Shown: positions 16,490 through 25,567 of the stretch, piece after piece
Numbering within the stretch: the stretch's first letter is position 1
Layout: each line of letters begins with the position of its first letter
Assembly (NCBI RefSeq): GCF_027286325.1
Contig: NZ_CP114588.1
Coordinates: 1,240,001 to 1,304,000, forward strand
Length of the DNA: 64,000 nt
Origin: Salinivibrio kushneri
GTDB lineage: Bacteria; Pseudomonadota; Gammaproteobacteria; Enterobacterales; Vibrionaceae
Reading direction: 5' to 3'
Notes under the pieces: generated by a model
Databases searched by the model: none
What the model saw: only the letters and a program-made list of their open reading frames with translations
Told to the model about the DNA's origin: nothing
Made by a program: the position numbers and the translations under genes

Positions 16490-17266
16490 TTACGTCACTA
16501 TCAATGGGCAAGCATGCCTCGGGTGTGTCATTACTGTCAGTGGATGTTGATAAATCTCAGTCATCTGGTGGTGAGTAAAGCATTGCCAAGGCGTTCCTGA
16601 GAGAACCATTTCGCCTTGTTTCATAAAATAGAGGTAATCAGCATAGCGACTGGCAAGGTTAAGGTCGTGAAGTACGATGATTACGGTCATTCCTTGATCA
16701 ACCAGTGCCCGGCACTGCATGAGCGTTTGGTGTTGATGACTAATATCAAGGGCAGATGTCGGCTCATCAAGCATCATCATTGCACGAGTTGGTTCAGTAT
16801 GCGCTAATTGCATGGAAATACGCGCCATATGTACACGCTGTTTTTCACCGCCCGACAGAGTGGGGTAGGCACGATGTGCAAGATGAGATATGTGCCATTG
16901 ATGTAGCTGCTCTTCGGCTAACGCTTGGATTTGTTTACGGTTTGCTTTTAATGGTGTGCCGCCCATTTCGACGACGTCTTTTACCGTAAACGCAAAGGTT
17001 AACCCGCTGGTTTGCGGCAAAAAGGCAACCTGTCTCGCGAATGTATCACGAGGCCATGTCGCTCTTGACGCTGACCAAAACAATACGTCGCCTTGTTGGT
17101 GTTGCTCACTCATCAGCTGTTTGAGCAAGGTACTTTTACCTGCTCCGTTCGGACCGAGTAAGACATGTAACTGTCCACTTTGAAACGCGACATTGATGTC
17201 GCGAAGCAGTGGGCGTTGGCCAAGGGTATAGTGAAGGTGTTGAACATGAAGCGCCGTACGAGACAT
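16490..17266 (-). CDS. hutD: Haem ABC transporter ATP-binding protein HutD/HmuV
   Basis: A 258-residue ABC ATPase of the FecCD/BtuD-type importers. Walker A is GPNGAGKS at ~38-45, the signature LSGGEKQR at ~137, Walker B MMLDEPTSALD, and the switch histidine in IIVLHDLNLA. It powers haem transfer through the HutC permease dimer. The start shares one base with the hutC stop (TAATG), so translation is coupled. The order hutB-hutC-hutD matches the vibrio haem operon, although tonB-exbBD, which precede it in V. cholerae, are absent here. Confidence 0.92.
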   Translation of the reverse strand: MSRTALHVQHLHYTLGQRPLLRDINVAFQSGQLHVLLGPNGAGKSTLLKQLMSEQHQQGDVLFWSASRATWPRDTFARQVAFLPQTSGLTFAFTVKDVVEMGGTPLKANRKQIQALAEEQLHQWHISHLAHRAYPTLSGGEKQRVHMARISMQLAHTEPTRAMMMLDEPTSALDISHQHQTLMQCRALVDQGMTVIIVLHDLNLASRYADYLYFMKQGEMVLSGTPWQCFTHHQMTEIYQHPLTVMTHPRHACPLIVT

Positions 17267-18300
17267 TAGTGCACCATCGTTTGTCGTTGCTGAATAAGAA
17301 GCCAGATAAAAAAAGGTGCGCCCATCAAAGCGGTAATAATGCCTACGGGCAACTCCGCAGGTGCGACAATCACTCGAGCAATAATATCGGCAAGCGTGAG
17401 TAAAAGTGCCCCCAATACCGCAGATAAGGGGATGAGTATACGGTGGTCGGGCCCAACGATTAGGCGGCCAATATGCGGCACCACTAAGCCAATAAACCCA
17501 ATTAATCCCGCAGCACTAACGGATACGCCCATCCCAGCAGCGGTTGCAATGATCAGCAAACGTTTTAGGCGGTGAATATCGATCCCTAAATACGCGGCTT
17601 CGTTTTCACCGAGCAATAAAGCATTCACCTGATGAGCACGACAACAAGCAAACACCGTGAGAGCGACAGCCGCCACCCCAGTTAAACCGATTTGTCCCCA
17701 ACTGGCACCGGTCAGTGATCCCATAGACCACAATGCGATATCGCGTAGGGTTTGATTGTCGGCCACATAGTTGATCATTCCCAGCGCCGCGCCTGATAGC
17801 GCACTGATAGCGATACCGGCCAATAGCATGACGGTAACGGACGTGCCCACCGCGGTGGTGCCGATTCGGTATACAAATAACGTTGCGAAAAGTGCACCAA
17901 AAAAAGCAAATAGAGGCACGGATAAGTGAAACGCTATGTTTATACTGCCAAATGACAATAACAACAGCCCCAGTGCACCGCCTAGAGACGCACCCCCTGA
18001 GACACCAATAATCCCAGGATCCGCAAGAGGGTTACGAAATAGTCCTTGCATTAATGCACCGGAAACGGCGAGTAAAGCGCCCACAAATAAGCAAAGCAGC
18101 GTTCGGGGCAGTCTGACTTGCTGCACGATGGCTAATACATGAGGCTCAAGCTGGTCTTGCCAAGGCGTTAGACTTTGTAGACTGACGAGCCAACCTAACT
18201 GCCATTGACCGACTGCAATCGAGGTCACCGATACGGCAAGCAACAAAATGGTCAGCGCGGAAAAGAGTCGCTGATAAGGATGCTGTATCTGTAGTGGCAT
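17266..18300 (-). CDS. hutC: Haem ABC transporter permease HutC/HmuU
   Basis: A 344-residue inner-membrane permease of the FecCD family with about ten membrane helices. Characteristic stretches are RLPRTLLCLFVGALLAVSGA, MQGLFRNPLADPGIIGVSGG, GIDIHRLKRL and the C-terminal GLVVPHIGRLIVGPDHR, which contacts the ATPase. The start is placed at the ATG at 18300, which overlaps the hutB stop as TGATG; a GTG three bases earlier is also possible. It forms a homodimer with two HutD subunits and receives haem from HutB. Confidence 0.92.
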   Translation of the reverse strand: MPLQIQHPYQRLFSALTILLLAVSVTSIAVGQWQLGWLVSLQSLTPWQDQLEPHVLAIVQQVRLPRTLLCLFVGALLAVSGALMQGLFRNPLADPGIIGVSGGASLGGALGLLLLSFGSINIAFHLSVPLFAFFGALFATLFVYRIGTTAVGTSVTVMLLAGIAISALSGAALGMINYVADNQTLRDIALWSMGSLTGASWGQIGLTGVAAVALTVFACCRAHQVNALLLGENEAAYLGIDIHRLKRLLIIATAAGMGVSVSAAGLIGFIGLVVPHIGRLIVGPDHRILIPLSAVLGALLLTLADIIARVIVAPAELPVGIITALMGAPFFIWLLIQQRQTMVH

Positions 18301-19142
18301 CACTGGCTAAGCTCGATTAACTGTGACTGTACACGAAGCGCCTCATCTAAGCTTTTCAGGCTCAAACCGCCAACCAATACACTGCCATCGATCGCGAGGA
18401 TCTTGTTTTGCTGAAAGGCTTGGGTGTTTTCTAGCAAGGGGACGGCATTGGCAAGTCCTGTCAAGCCACCCAATTGGTCCAAAGAACGTTGCATCACCAA
18501 AATAAAATCGGGATTAAAACCGAGCAGCGCCTCGGGAGAGAGGGGTTTGTAGCTGGTAACCGTATTGGCAGCCGGATTAGTCGCGCCGATAAGCTCAATG
18601 AGCGTATTGGGTGTCGTACTCGCACCGGCAATACTCGCGGGACGACCTTGATGAACAAGCAAGAAAATTCCCTGTTGTGTCGACGCTGGGGCGCGACGTT
18701 TCAGTTGCGTGAGTTTTCCATCGACCGCACGGAGCAGAGGCGCTGCTTCACTTTGCTTCTCTGTGAGGTTGGCAACTTGGGTTATGCGCTGTTTCAGTGC
18801 CGCCACCGTCGGAGCACTTGGTAGCGCAACCACCTTGACCCCAGCATTGTCGAGCTTTGTTAGCACAGGTTTGGGGCCCATTTCCTCAGAGCCTAACAAA
18901 AGCGTGGGTGACAGTGAGAGTACACCCTCTACCGACAGCTGACGGTGGTAGCCAATATTGGGAACACCTTTACTATCTAGCTGGCTCGTGGCGTCAATCC
19001 CTACAACTTGTTGTTCTGCTCCCAGATCAATCAGTAGATCAGTAACGCTTGCCCCCGCACTCACTATGCGTGGCGATGCGTGAATTGCAAATGAAACGAG
19101 TGTCATCATGAGGGCAATCAGTCGAACAGCAGCGGTTGCCAT
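18300..19142 (-). CDS. hutB: Periplasmic haem-binding protein HutB/HmuT
   Basis: A 280-residue periplasmic binding protein of the helical-backbone (TroA/FhuD) class. It has a signal peptide ending near HASPRIVSAG. Conserved segments are ASVTDLLIDLGAEQQVVGIDATS, PNIGYHRQLSVEGVLSLSPTLLLG (with the usual haem-region Tyr and His), and LSPEALLGFNPDFILV. AAGGAT lies before the ATG. It is the first gene of hutBCD and is divergent from hutA, so both transcripts may answer to the Fur-like sites between them. Confidence 0.92.
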   Translation of the reverse strand: MATAAVRLIALMMTLVSFAIHASPRIVSAGASVTDLLIDLGAEQQVVGIDATSQLDSKGVPNIGYHRQLSVEGVLSLSPTLLLGSEEMGPKPVLTKLDNAGVKVVALPSAPTVAALKQRITQVANLTEKQSEAAPLLRAVDGKLTQLKRRAPASTQQGIFLLVHQGRPASIAGASTTPNTLIELIGATNPAANTVTSYKPLSPEALLGFNPDFILVMQRSLDQLGGLTGLANAVPLLENTQAFQQNKILAIDGSVLVGGLSLKSLDEALRVQSQLIELSQ

Positions 19143-19239
19143 GCTTTATCCTTATTTTTCAGTGTCAGTAGTATCGAGCGGTTTATATGCTGGTTAGGTC
19201 GCCACACCGTGCGACATGAACAGAGACAATATATTACCC

Positions 19240-19270
19240 AATGCAAACAAGATCAATTATCGTTTGCATT
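19240..19270. promoter_or_regulatory. Candidate Fur-binding palindrome (hut divergent region)
   Basis: AATGCAAAC (19240-19248) and GTTTGCATT (19262-19270) are perfect nine-base inverted repeats around AAGATCAATTATC. The outer AATG/CATT and inner AATTATC match overlapping vibrio Fur boxes. It lies between hutB and hutA, where iron control is expected. Confidence 0.6.
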
Positions 19271-19298
19271 CCTGTTCTCAATCAATAGAATCACCTTC

Positions 19299-19319
19299 AA
19301 ATGATGATAAGTCGCATTT
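19299..19319. promoter_or_regulatory. Second Fur-box-like site near the hutA start
   Basis: The stretch from AAATGATGATAA at 19299 to GCATTT at 19319 has AAATG/CATTT ends and a GATAA core, a partial match to the 19 bp vibrio Fur consensus. It ends 23 bases before the hutA ATG, a position where binding would block initiation. Confidence 0.45.
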
Positions 19320-19342
19320 GCAGTAAGGCATAGAGAACCGTT

Positions 19343-21418
19343 ATGAAAACCAGAAAGGATATTTGGACAGTAAAGCATAGCCACCGTGTTGCGTTAGCAG
19401 TCGCGGCTGTATTGGGTACGATGAGTGTTACGCCTCAGGCCGTCGCTGAGAGCGCGAGTGCCGCCAGCCAGACTCAAGAGGCTAACCCTGTAGAGACGCT
19501 CTCTGTCTACGGAAGCCGTATGGACACACAGAAAGCGAACGCTGGCGTGGCGGTGAGTACAGTGTCATTGGAAGAGATAGAGAAACGCCAGGGAAGTAAT
19601 GTCACGGATTTGATTCGTCATTTACCCAATGTCTCCGTACTCGGAGGAGGGCGTGATGCTGCTCAGTCTGTTAGCATTCGTGGCCTTAGCAGTGAAAACG
19701 GCCGCGTCATCCAGCTTGTTGATGGTGCTCGTCAGAATTTCTCGGTCGGCCATCGTTCCAGCCTGTTTATCGATCCTGAATTGCTCAGTTCAGTCGAAGT
19801 GGTCCGTGGCCCTTCCAGTACTCTATGGGGGTCTGGTGCATTAGGCGGTGTATTCGCACAAAACACCAAATCAGCCAGTGACTTTCTCTCTGGCACAGAA
19901 ACCTTGGGTGGCTATGTAAAACAAGGCTTCCACAGCAACGACAACGCCTCACGTACAAGCGGTGCGGTGTTTGGTCGCTCGGAGACGGTTGATTGGCTAG
20001 TACAAAGCTACTATCACGATAGCGATGATAGCCAATTAGGTAATGGCCAAACCTTGTCGTATTCTGCGGATCGAGAAAAAGGTGGGTTTGCTAAACTGGT
20101 GTTTACGCCTTCTTTGGATCACCAGTGGTCATTCATCGCGCGTCAAGGTAAACGTGACGCCATGGTTCCCTCTAATCCGACGACAGAAGAGCCGTCAACC
20201 TCGTCGCCCCTCGTGTATCGCCAAGTCGACGACCAAAGCGTGTCAGTCGCCTATAACTACAACCCAAGTCAGCCGTGGATAGACTTAGATGCGCACCTTT
20301 ACTGGAATGATACCGAGGTCAATGAGCATCGGGTTGAGAAGGGTGAATTTGATAATAACCAGATGCAAACGCTGGGCTTATCTTTATCCAACCGCTCAAA
20401 TCTTGAAAACCTCACGCTCACTACTGGGTTGGATGCCTATCAAGACAACTTTGAGACAGTACGAGACGCGAGTAGCTCGATGTTTGGTCGCCCAGATGAC
20501 CAAGACGCCGAAGCACAAAGTGTCGGCTTGTTTACCCAAGTTGATGTACTGCTGGGACAAGCATGGCACTGGCAAGCGGGTGTCCGTTTTGATGCTTATG
20601 ATGCGAAAGATAAGCGACCTGAATCGACCATTGGTAACCATGATGACACGGCGTGGTCGCCTTCAACTGCATTGACTTGGAATGCGACTGAACAGTTAGC
20701 ATTGACTGCCAGCTATCGCGAAGCATTCCGTGCCCCGAGCTTAGAAGAAATGTATGCCAGTGGCACACATTTTGGGATGAACCAATTTGTGCCGAATCCC
20801 GGCTTGAAGCCAGAAGAAAGTGCGAACAAAGAGCTCAGCATGACCTATACGCTTGCGCATAATGGTTATGTAGATCAAGGTTTTGTCGATGTGAGGTTAT
20901 TTAGAAACGATGTTGATAACTTTATCGAACAGTCAATTAAATACGGCCCCTCAGGCCCGAAAGGACAAGGGTTCGATGGGACGACTGTTAAGACAAATTT
21001 GCCTGAAGCTAAACTCGAAGGCATAGAGGTTAGCTTGCATCACCAACTTGGTGGTTTTACCAACAACGTGAGCTATAGCCAAACCGAAGGCAAGAATAAG
21101 CATGATGGCAGCTATCTAGATAATATTCCCGCTCATAAATGGGTTGTGGAAACCGACTACGCGCTGACGACGTTACCGGTGAGTGTTGGTGGTCGCGTTT
21201 CTCATTATGCCGATCAAGACGACACAAATAATGCCAAAACCTACGACGGCTATACCCTGTGGGATCTCTATGCAAGTTATAGCCCGAATGGCGCCTGGGA
21301 TGGGGTGAAGTTTGACCTCGCGGTCGATAATTTAACCGATGAGCAATACACCCAAGCGTGGGCGCAAACTGCGTCACCCGGGCGTGATATTAAGTTCAAT
21401 GTTCGTTATCAGTTTTAG
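19343..21418 (+). CDS. hutA: TonB-dependent haem receptor HutA
   Basis: A 691-residue outer-membrane receptor that imports haem or haemoglobin-derived haem with energy from TonB. After the signal peptide the TonB box ETLSVYGSR (~residues 52-60) precedes a plug domain (SNVTDLIRHLPNVSV, SIRGLSSENGRVIQLVDGARQ, VEVVRGPSSTLWGSGALGG) and a 22-strand barrel. The FRAP motif (YREAFRAPSLEEMY) and NPGL variant of the NPNL motif flank GTHFGM, whose histidine matches the axial haem ligand of HasR/HemR-type receptors. The chain ends in Phe, as needed for BAM assembly. Divergent from hutB behind Fur-like sites, and followed by hutX and hutZ in the same direction. Confidence 0.93.
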   Translation: MKTRKDIWTVKHSHRVALAVAAVLGTMSVTPQAVAESASAASQTQEANPVETLSVYGSRMDTQKANAGVAVSTVSLEEIEKRQGSNVTDLIRHLPNVSVLGGGRDAAQSVSIRGLSSENGRVIQLVDGARQNFSVGHRSSLFIDPELLSSVEVVRGPSSTLWGSGALGGVFAQNTKSASDFLSGTETLGGYVKQGFHSNDNASRTSGAVFGRSETVDWLVQSYYHDSDDSQLGNGQTLSYSADREKGGFAKLVFTPSLDHQWSFIARQGKRDAMVPSNPTTEEPSTSSPLVYRQVDDQSVSVAYNYNPSQPWIDLDAHLYWNDTEVNEHRVEKGEFDNNQMQTLGLSLSNRSNLENLTLTTGLDAYQDNFETVRDASSSMFGRPDDQDAEAQSVGLFTQVDVLLGQAWHWQAGVRFDAYDAKDKRPESTIGNHDDTAWSPSTALTWNATEQLALTASYREAFRAPSLEEMYASGTHFGMNQFVPNPGLKPEESANKELSMTYTLAHNGYVDQGFVDVRLFRNDVDNFIEQSIKYGPSGPKGQGFDGTTVKTNLPEAKLEGIEVSLHHQLGGFTNNVSYSQTEGKNKHDGSYLDNIPAHKWVVETDYALTTLPVSVGGRVSHYADQDDTNNAKTYDGYTLWDLYASYSPNGAWDGVKFDLAVDNLTDEQYTQAWAQTASPGRDIKFNVRYQF

Positions 21419-21430
21419 CCCAAACATAAA

Positions 21431-21450
21431 GGGCAGGTGAACGCCTGCCC
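21431..21450 (+). other. Intercistronic hairpin between hutA and hutX
   Basis: GGGCAGG (21431-21437), loop TGAACG, CCTGCCC (21444-21450), 12 bases after the hutA stop. There is no T tract, so it may act as an RNA-stabilising or processing element, or a weak terminator that lowers hutXZ relative to hutA. Confidence 0.5.
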
Positions 21451-21495
21451 ACTCAGAGACGACACATCACAATAAGAATAGGCTGGGAGTGATCA

Positions 21496-22032
21496 ATGAC
21501 AACTACCACTTTAAACGAGCAGGTAAACGCACTATTGGCAGATAATGCCTCTATATTGCCTGCTGATATAGCGAAAACCTTAGGCGTGACTGAAGGCGAG
21601 GCGGTGCGTGCCATGCCGGCTGAGTATCAAACGTGGGTGGACGGGCAGCATGCGGAAACCGTTTTCACCCAGGTGGCCGAATGGGGTGGCCCGGTCACGG
21701 CGATTGTGCATTCCGGCGGCTCAATTTTTGAAGTGAAAGCCCCGTTTCCCAAAGGAAAGATCGCTTATGGCTACTACAACTTAATGGGAAAGCCGGGTGA
21801 AATGCATGGCCACCTAAGGTTAGAGCGTATGGCGGGTATTGCGTTCGTCAGCAAGCCTTTTCGCGGTAAAACAAGCCACTACATCGGCTTTTTCACCGAG
21901 CAGGGTGATTCAATCTTTAAGATTTACTTGGGGCGTGATGAAAAACGTCAGCTTCTTGACCATCAAGTTGAAGCATTCCACCAACTAAAAACGCAGTTAG
22001 CGACCTCAACACCAACAGATCGGGAGCAATAA
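21496..22032 (+). CDS. hutX: Haem utilisation cytosolic carrier HutX
   Basis: A 178-residue cytoplasmic protein of the HutX/HuvX family, which binds incoming haem and hands it to HutZ. Matching features are IAKTLGVTEGEAVRAMP, FTQVAEWGGPVTAIVHSGGSIFEVKAPFP, YYNLMGKPGEMHGHLRLE and ISFVSKPFRGKTSHYIGFF-like text (here AFVSKPFRGKTSHY). The MHGHL histidines and nearby tyrosine are near the haem site in this family. GGGAG lies before the ATG. The hutW gene (a radical SAM protein) that usually precedes hutX in vibrios is absent here. Two bases separate hutX from hutZ. Confidence 0.92.
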   Translation: MTTTTLNEQVNALLADNASILPADIAKTLGVTEGEAVRAMPAEYQTWVDGQHAETVFTQVAEWGGPVTAIVHSGGSIFEVKAPFPKGKIAYGYYNLMGKPGEMHGHLRLERMAGIAFVSKPFRGKTSHYIGFFTEQGDSIFKIYLGRDEKRQLLDHQVEAFHQLKTQLATSTPTDREQ

Positions 22033-22034
22033 TC

Positions 22035-22604
22035 ATGGATCAAGCGACGAAACAACAGCGCCTACAAAACCGTCTTGGCCCAGAAATCAAAGCCTTTCGT
22101 GCTAACTGTCGGACTTTGCAGCTAGCAACCGTCGATGCGCAAGGAAAACCCAACGTGAGTTATGCGCCATTTGCACAGTTGGAAGACGGTTTTTATATTT
22201 TAATCAGTGAAATTGCTCGTCATGCGCGGAACCTACAACAAAATCCTCAGGTTTCATTAATGATGATCGAAGATGAAAACGGCGCGAAACAGATTTATGC
22301 GCGCCAGCGCCTTAGTTTCGATGCCAATGCTGAATTAGTGATGCGTGATACTACTGAGTGGCAAACGGGTATCTCGGCGCTAGCCCACCGCTTTGGTGAT
22401 ATTATTGACAGCTTAAGCGGGTTAGCTGACTTCCATTTATTCCGTCTCAAGCCGGAAAACGGTTTGTATGTCAAAGGGTTTGGTCAGGCCTTTCAGGTTG
22501 GCAGTGATGACTTTGTCGACATGGTACATCTTGATCAGGGCCATCGAAAACTTGGCGACAGCCAGGATATTCGATCGACCGATGAGATAGCGGTTAACGA
22601 CTAA
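22035..22604 (+). CDS. hutZ: Haem-degrading protein HutZ
   Basis: A 189-residue protein of the split-barrel flavin-binding fold (pyridoxamine-phosphate-oxidase-like), the HutZ/HugZ family that opens the haem ring to release iron. Visible family segments are TLQLATVDAQGKPNVSYAPFAQLEDGFYILISEIARHARNL and SLMMIEDE, then RFGDIIDSLSGLADFHLFRLKP and a final GLYVKGFGQAFQV. A histidine near the C terminus (YVKGFG...HLDQGHRKLG) is in the region where HugZ proteins hold the axial ligand. GGAG lies eight bases before the ATG. Co-transcribed with hutX and ends in the hairpin at 22621. Confidence 0.92.
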   Translation: MDQATKQQRLQNRLGPEIKAFRANCRTLQLATVDAQGKPNVSYAPFAQLEDGFYILISEIARHARNLQQNPQVSLMMIEDENGAKQIYARQRLSFDANAELVMRDTTEWQTGISALAHRFGDIIDSLSGLADFHLFRLKPENGLYVKGFGQAFQVGSDDFVDMVHLDQGHRKLGDSQDIRSTDEIAVND

Positions 22605-22620
22605 TCAAGTTCTCATATAC

Positions 22621-22652
22621 GAACGGCAATGTGTGTGCATTGCCGTTCTTGT
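22621..22652 (+). terminator. hutAXZ operon terminator
   Basis: GAACGGCAATG (22621-22631), loop TGTGTG, CATTGCCGTTC (22638-22648), a perfect 11-pair stem followed by the short T-rich TTGTGT, 17 bases after the hutZ stop. Confidence 0.75.
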
Positions 22653-22739
22653 GTCGCTTCAGTCCGGGTTTACTTAGTAACAACCCAGTGATGATTATGA
22701 TAAAGTTGTCGTCATCATAGAGCGTATAACCTGATTAGC

Positions 22740-23210
22740 ATGAATTATCTCCCGTTGTCTGAATATAAAAGAAAGTGGATCTTCACCCACCAGTCTTTAC
22801 CTATTCCCGAACAGGATCTCGCTGACATTAAACCCATGGCTGAGGCACGCGCGGCGCAGTTATGGCAAGAATTTATCAGCAAGGATAGCCCCACACCGGA
22901 TCATTTTGGTAAGCAAGATTGGCCGACGCATCAAAGCGTTTGGACCCAGCGACTGGTTTGGCAACAAGCCTGGGATGATGATGATGATCTTCCCGTAGAG
23001 TTTCTCGCTAACTTTCCTTGGGAAGACAATATTACGGTCTATTTTTGCTACGACAAACATAATATTGTCGAAACCCAATGGGGCGTGTTTAAACGGTATT
23101 GGAAAAACTTTCTATTCTACGATGATAAACCTATTTTGCTGGGACGTCGTCGCAAGGAAGTCGCTATGTTTGAGCAATCAGGCGAAGTGGTGATTGGCAA
23201 GCGTGACTGA
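22740..23210 (+). CDS. DUF2947 family protein
   Basis: A 156-residue soluble protein of the DUF2947 family found in vibrios and relatives. It is rich in aromatic residues (YLPLSEYKRKWIFTHQSLPI, WEDNITVYFCYDKHNIVETQWGVFKRYWKNFLFYDD) and carries an acidic run DDDDDLP in the middle. No enzymatic motif, signal or membrane segment can be recognised, and its function is unknown. It stands alone, with no neighbour close enough on the same strand for a clear operon, and its ribosome-binding site is weak. Confidence 0.75.
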   Translation: MNYLPLSEYKRKWIFTHQSLPIPEQDLADIKPMAEARAAQLWQEFISKDSPTPDHFGKQDWPTHQSVWTQRLVWQQAWDDDDDLPVEFLANFPWEDNITVYFCYDKHNIVETQWGVFKRYWKNFLFYDDKPILLGRRRKEVAMFEQSGEVVIGKRD

Positions 23211-23353
23211 CCTCAAGTTATCAGCGGTAGTGCCGTTACCAATGGTAGCCATGCGCTAATGTGACAGCCGGGCGTGGTGGCGCGATGCGCCTTGATAAGT
23301 GGACCAGCCTTGGAGAGACGCGTTGTATTCGGTGCACAGTGTAGGAAGAAGCG

Positions 23354-23797
23354 ATGATTAGAATAATGGCCGCAGTGTGCTTGTCGATGTTATTAGTCGG
23401 CTGCTCACTGCCAAAAATGTCGGATTTATGGCGCAATTACAGCACCATTGGCCTCAACGAAGCACTGCGCGGCGCGCAACAAGATCTTGTTCATTGTCGT
23501 TATGAAAAAACACTCGATACGGCGCAGCGCTACACCGTGATTGGTACGGCACGAGAGAAAACACGTGCGTTTGAGCTAATGGGCATCGTCTACAGCGAAC
23601 AAAAGAACAGCGCAGAATTTGACCACACATTGCAGCGATTCTTGTTTTCAGAGCCGGGGCGGACGATGACGGCATCTCAGGTGCAGATGCAATGGCGTCA
23701 AGCCCAGATTGATATCGAACATCAACGAGAGGCTGTATTGAGTCAAACCCATTGCCTGCAATCGACCGACTCACCCAAAACAGGACCGTTGAAATAG
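23354..23797 (+). CDS. Small predicted lipoprotein, function unknown
   Basis: A 147-residue protein with a lipoprotein signal: a hydrophobic segment MIRIMAAVCLSMLLVGCSLP with lipobox LVGC (Cys17). The mature part is largely helical and hydrophilic (ALRGAQQDLVHCRYEKTLDTAQRY), somewhat like tetratricopeptide-type helices, with two further cysteines at ~48 and ~137 that could form a disulfide in the periplasm. AGGAAG lies before the ATG. No family was recognised. Ends near the hairpin at 23837. Confidence 0.7.
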   Translation: MIRIMAAVCLSMLLVGCSLPKMSDLWRNYSTIGLNEALRGAQQDLVHCRYEKTLDTAQRYTVIGTAREKTRAFELMGIVYSEQKNSAEFDHTLQRFLFSEPGRTMTASQVQMQWRQAQIDIEHQREAVLSQTHCLQSTDSPKTGPLK

Positions 23798-23836
23798 TGC
23801 GAATGTAACATTGAATCGTTGTTAACCAGATTAGAA

Positions 23837-23862
23837 AGGCAGTCATCTCGCGATGACTGCCT
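23837..23862. terminator. Hairpin between the lipoprotein gene and panP
   Basis: AGGCAGTCATC (23837-23847), loop TCGC, GATGACTGCCT (23852-23862): a perfect 11-pair stem between converging genes. There is no T tract on either side, so termination is inferred from position. Confidence 0.6.
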
Positions 23863-23920
23863 CATTCGTTGAGGGCTTACTTCAAGTCCACTGAGAGCTT
23901 AGTCCGTTGCAAGCCAATGC

Positions 23921-25567
23921 TTAGGCTTTAAGGATACTTTCAGCCAGGGTCATCAGACGTGGGTAAGCAAACTCGCTTTCTTTTGCGATTTCACCTTGCT
24001 CCGTCAGCACTTCTTGTAAAATATCAACGGTGGTGAGCGGATTGGCTAGCACAACACGGAAAACCGTGGTGGTGCGACGTTGCCACTGCTCTGGTGTAAG
24101 GCGCGTACGTGAGACAAAGGTTTTGCCCGATTCACGCTGGCGCTTTTGAATGAACTTGGTTAAGTCGTTGAGCAAGTCATGCATCAACTCAATTTGCTCC
24201 TCACTTGCCACAGCCAGTGCGGTTTGTACTTTTTCGGGGACAAAGCGATAGGTGAGTAGGCACAACTCCGGTACCGATATGAGCTCAAAATCTGGATGAG
24301 TGGTTATCATGTCGGCAAACGTCGCCGCTTTATCAATACTTTGATCGATCAATAACTCATAACCGCGGCGAGAGATAATGTTCATACATGCAAACACCAA
24401 CATTGCCATGCCACTGCGAGAGCCCTCGAGAGTGTGACTCCCCAGATCTTTTGCTCCTTTACGCAGGATGTACTCCGCGTGGTGTTCGATCGACGCCACG
24501 AGCGACGGATCTTTAAACAGCACCATACCTGCCCCCATCGGGACATAAAGCTGTTTGTGCGCATCAATGGTGACAGAGTCAGCACGCTCGATACCTGCCA
24601 GTTTATGGCGCTGATTATTTGACATCAAAGTCGCGCCGCCCCACGCGGCATCAACGTGGAAATGAATGCCTTCACGCTCCGCGATATCCGCTAGCGCATT
24701 GAGAGGATCAATGCTTCCGGTTTCTGTAGTGCCCGCGACACCCACGATGGCTATCGGTTTAATATTGTCTTGATTAAGTGTTGCAATGGTGTCTTCGAGG
24801 GCATCAATGCAAATGCGATTTTGGCTATCGGCAGGAACCGAGATCAGTTGATCGCGGCCAATACCTAGTACATCAGCCGCCTTACCCAACGAGTAATGTC
24901 CACGCTCCGACACCAAGATAGCGAGGTCGCGATAGCCGTAGTGGCGCATCGCGCCAAACAAACCAGCCTTGTTGATCCCAGGGAAATCACCATCAGGCTT
25001 CAGGACGTTGTTTCTTGCCACCCATAACGCAGTAATATTGGCCACTGTGCCACCAGAGCAAAAAGCACCAAGTGAATGGTTGGCGCTGTGCATCCAGCTT
25101 TGATAGAAGGCTTCATCTTGCTGGTAAATCAGATTATGCAGCATGCCAAGCACTTGCCGCTCAAGCGGTGTAAAGGCTTTAGACGTCTCAATTTTGACCG
25201 TATTTTGATTGAGGCCAATCATGATTTTGGACAGCGGCATCAAAAAATACGGTAGCGCTGAGGTCATATGACCGATAAATCGCGGTGAAGCGGTGTGAAC
25301 CGACTGAGCGACCAGTTTATTAAGCAAAAACTGCGTGTGGTCAGACACGAAAGTGGGATCTTCAGGAATCGCTGGGTCACTAAAGTCGCTCTCAATGTCG
25401 GCAAGTGAGCGCTCGGTAGCGGTAATATGATTTTGTAAAAACCGATTAAGATTCTGAGAAATCGCTTGCTCAATTTGACTGAGCGTTGAATCTGGGGCTT
25501 CGGGGACAGTGAAAATCCGGTGCAAAGTTTCCGGTGTGGCGTCCGCGGCTTTATTCTTTGTTGCCAT
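23921..25567 (-). CDS. panP: PLP-dependent aspartate 1-decarboxylase PanP
   Basis: A 548-residue pyridoxal-phosphate decarboxylase of the group II family (with glutamate and aromatic amino acid decarboxylases). The PLP lysine is Lys338 in SVTIDAHKQ, the ring-stacking Asp306 lies in FHVDAAWGG, and SANHSLGAFCSGGTVANI marks the phosphate-binding region. Length and sequence match the vibrio PanP group, which makes beta-alanine from aspartate for coenzyme A synthesis in bacteria lacking the pyruvoyl enzyme PanD. The start at 25567 gives the usual MATKNK; the frame opens 25 codons earlier but that part has no family match. The gene stands alone on this strand. Confidence 0.88.
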   Translation of the reverse strand: MATKNKAADATPETLHRIFTVPEAPDSTLSQIEQAISQNLNRFLQNHITATERSLADIESDFSDPAIPEDPTFVSDHTQFLLNKLVAQSVHTASPRFIGHMTSALPYFLMPLSKIMIGLNQNTVKIETSKAFTPLERQVLGMLHNLIYQQDEAFYQSWMHSANHSLGAFCSGGTVANITALWVARNNVLKPDGDFPGINKAGLFGAMRHYGYRDLAILVSERGHYSLGKAADVLGIGRDQLISVPADSQNRICIDALEDTIATLNQDNIKPIAIVGVAGTTETGSIDPLNALADIAEREGIHFHVDAAWGGATLMSNNQRHKLAGIERADSVTIDAHKQLYVPMGAGMVLFKDPSLVASIEHHAEYILRKGAKDLGSHTLEGSRSGMAMLVFACMNIISRRGYELLIDQSIDKAATFADMITTHPDFELISVPELCLLTYRFVPEKVQTALAVASEEQIELMHDLLNDLTKFIQKRQRESGKTFVSRTRLTPEQWQRRTTTVFRVVLANPLTTVDILQEVLTEQGEIAKESEFAYPRLMTLAESILKA

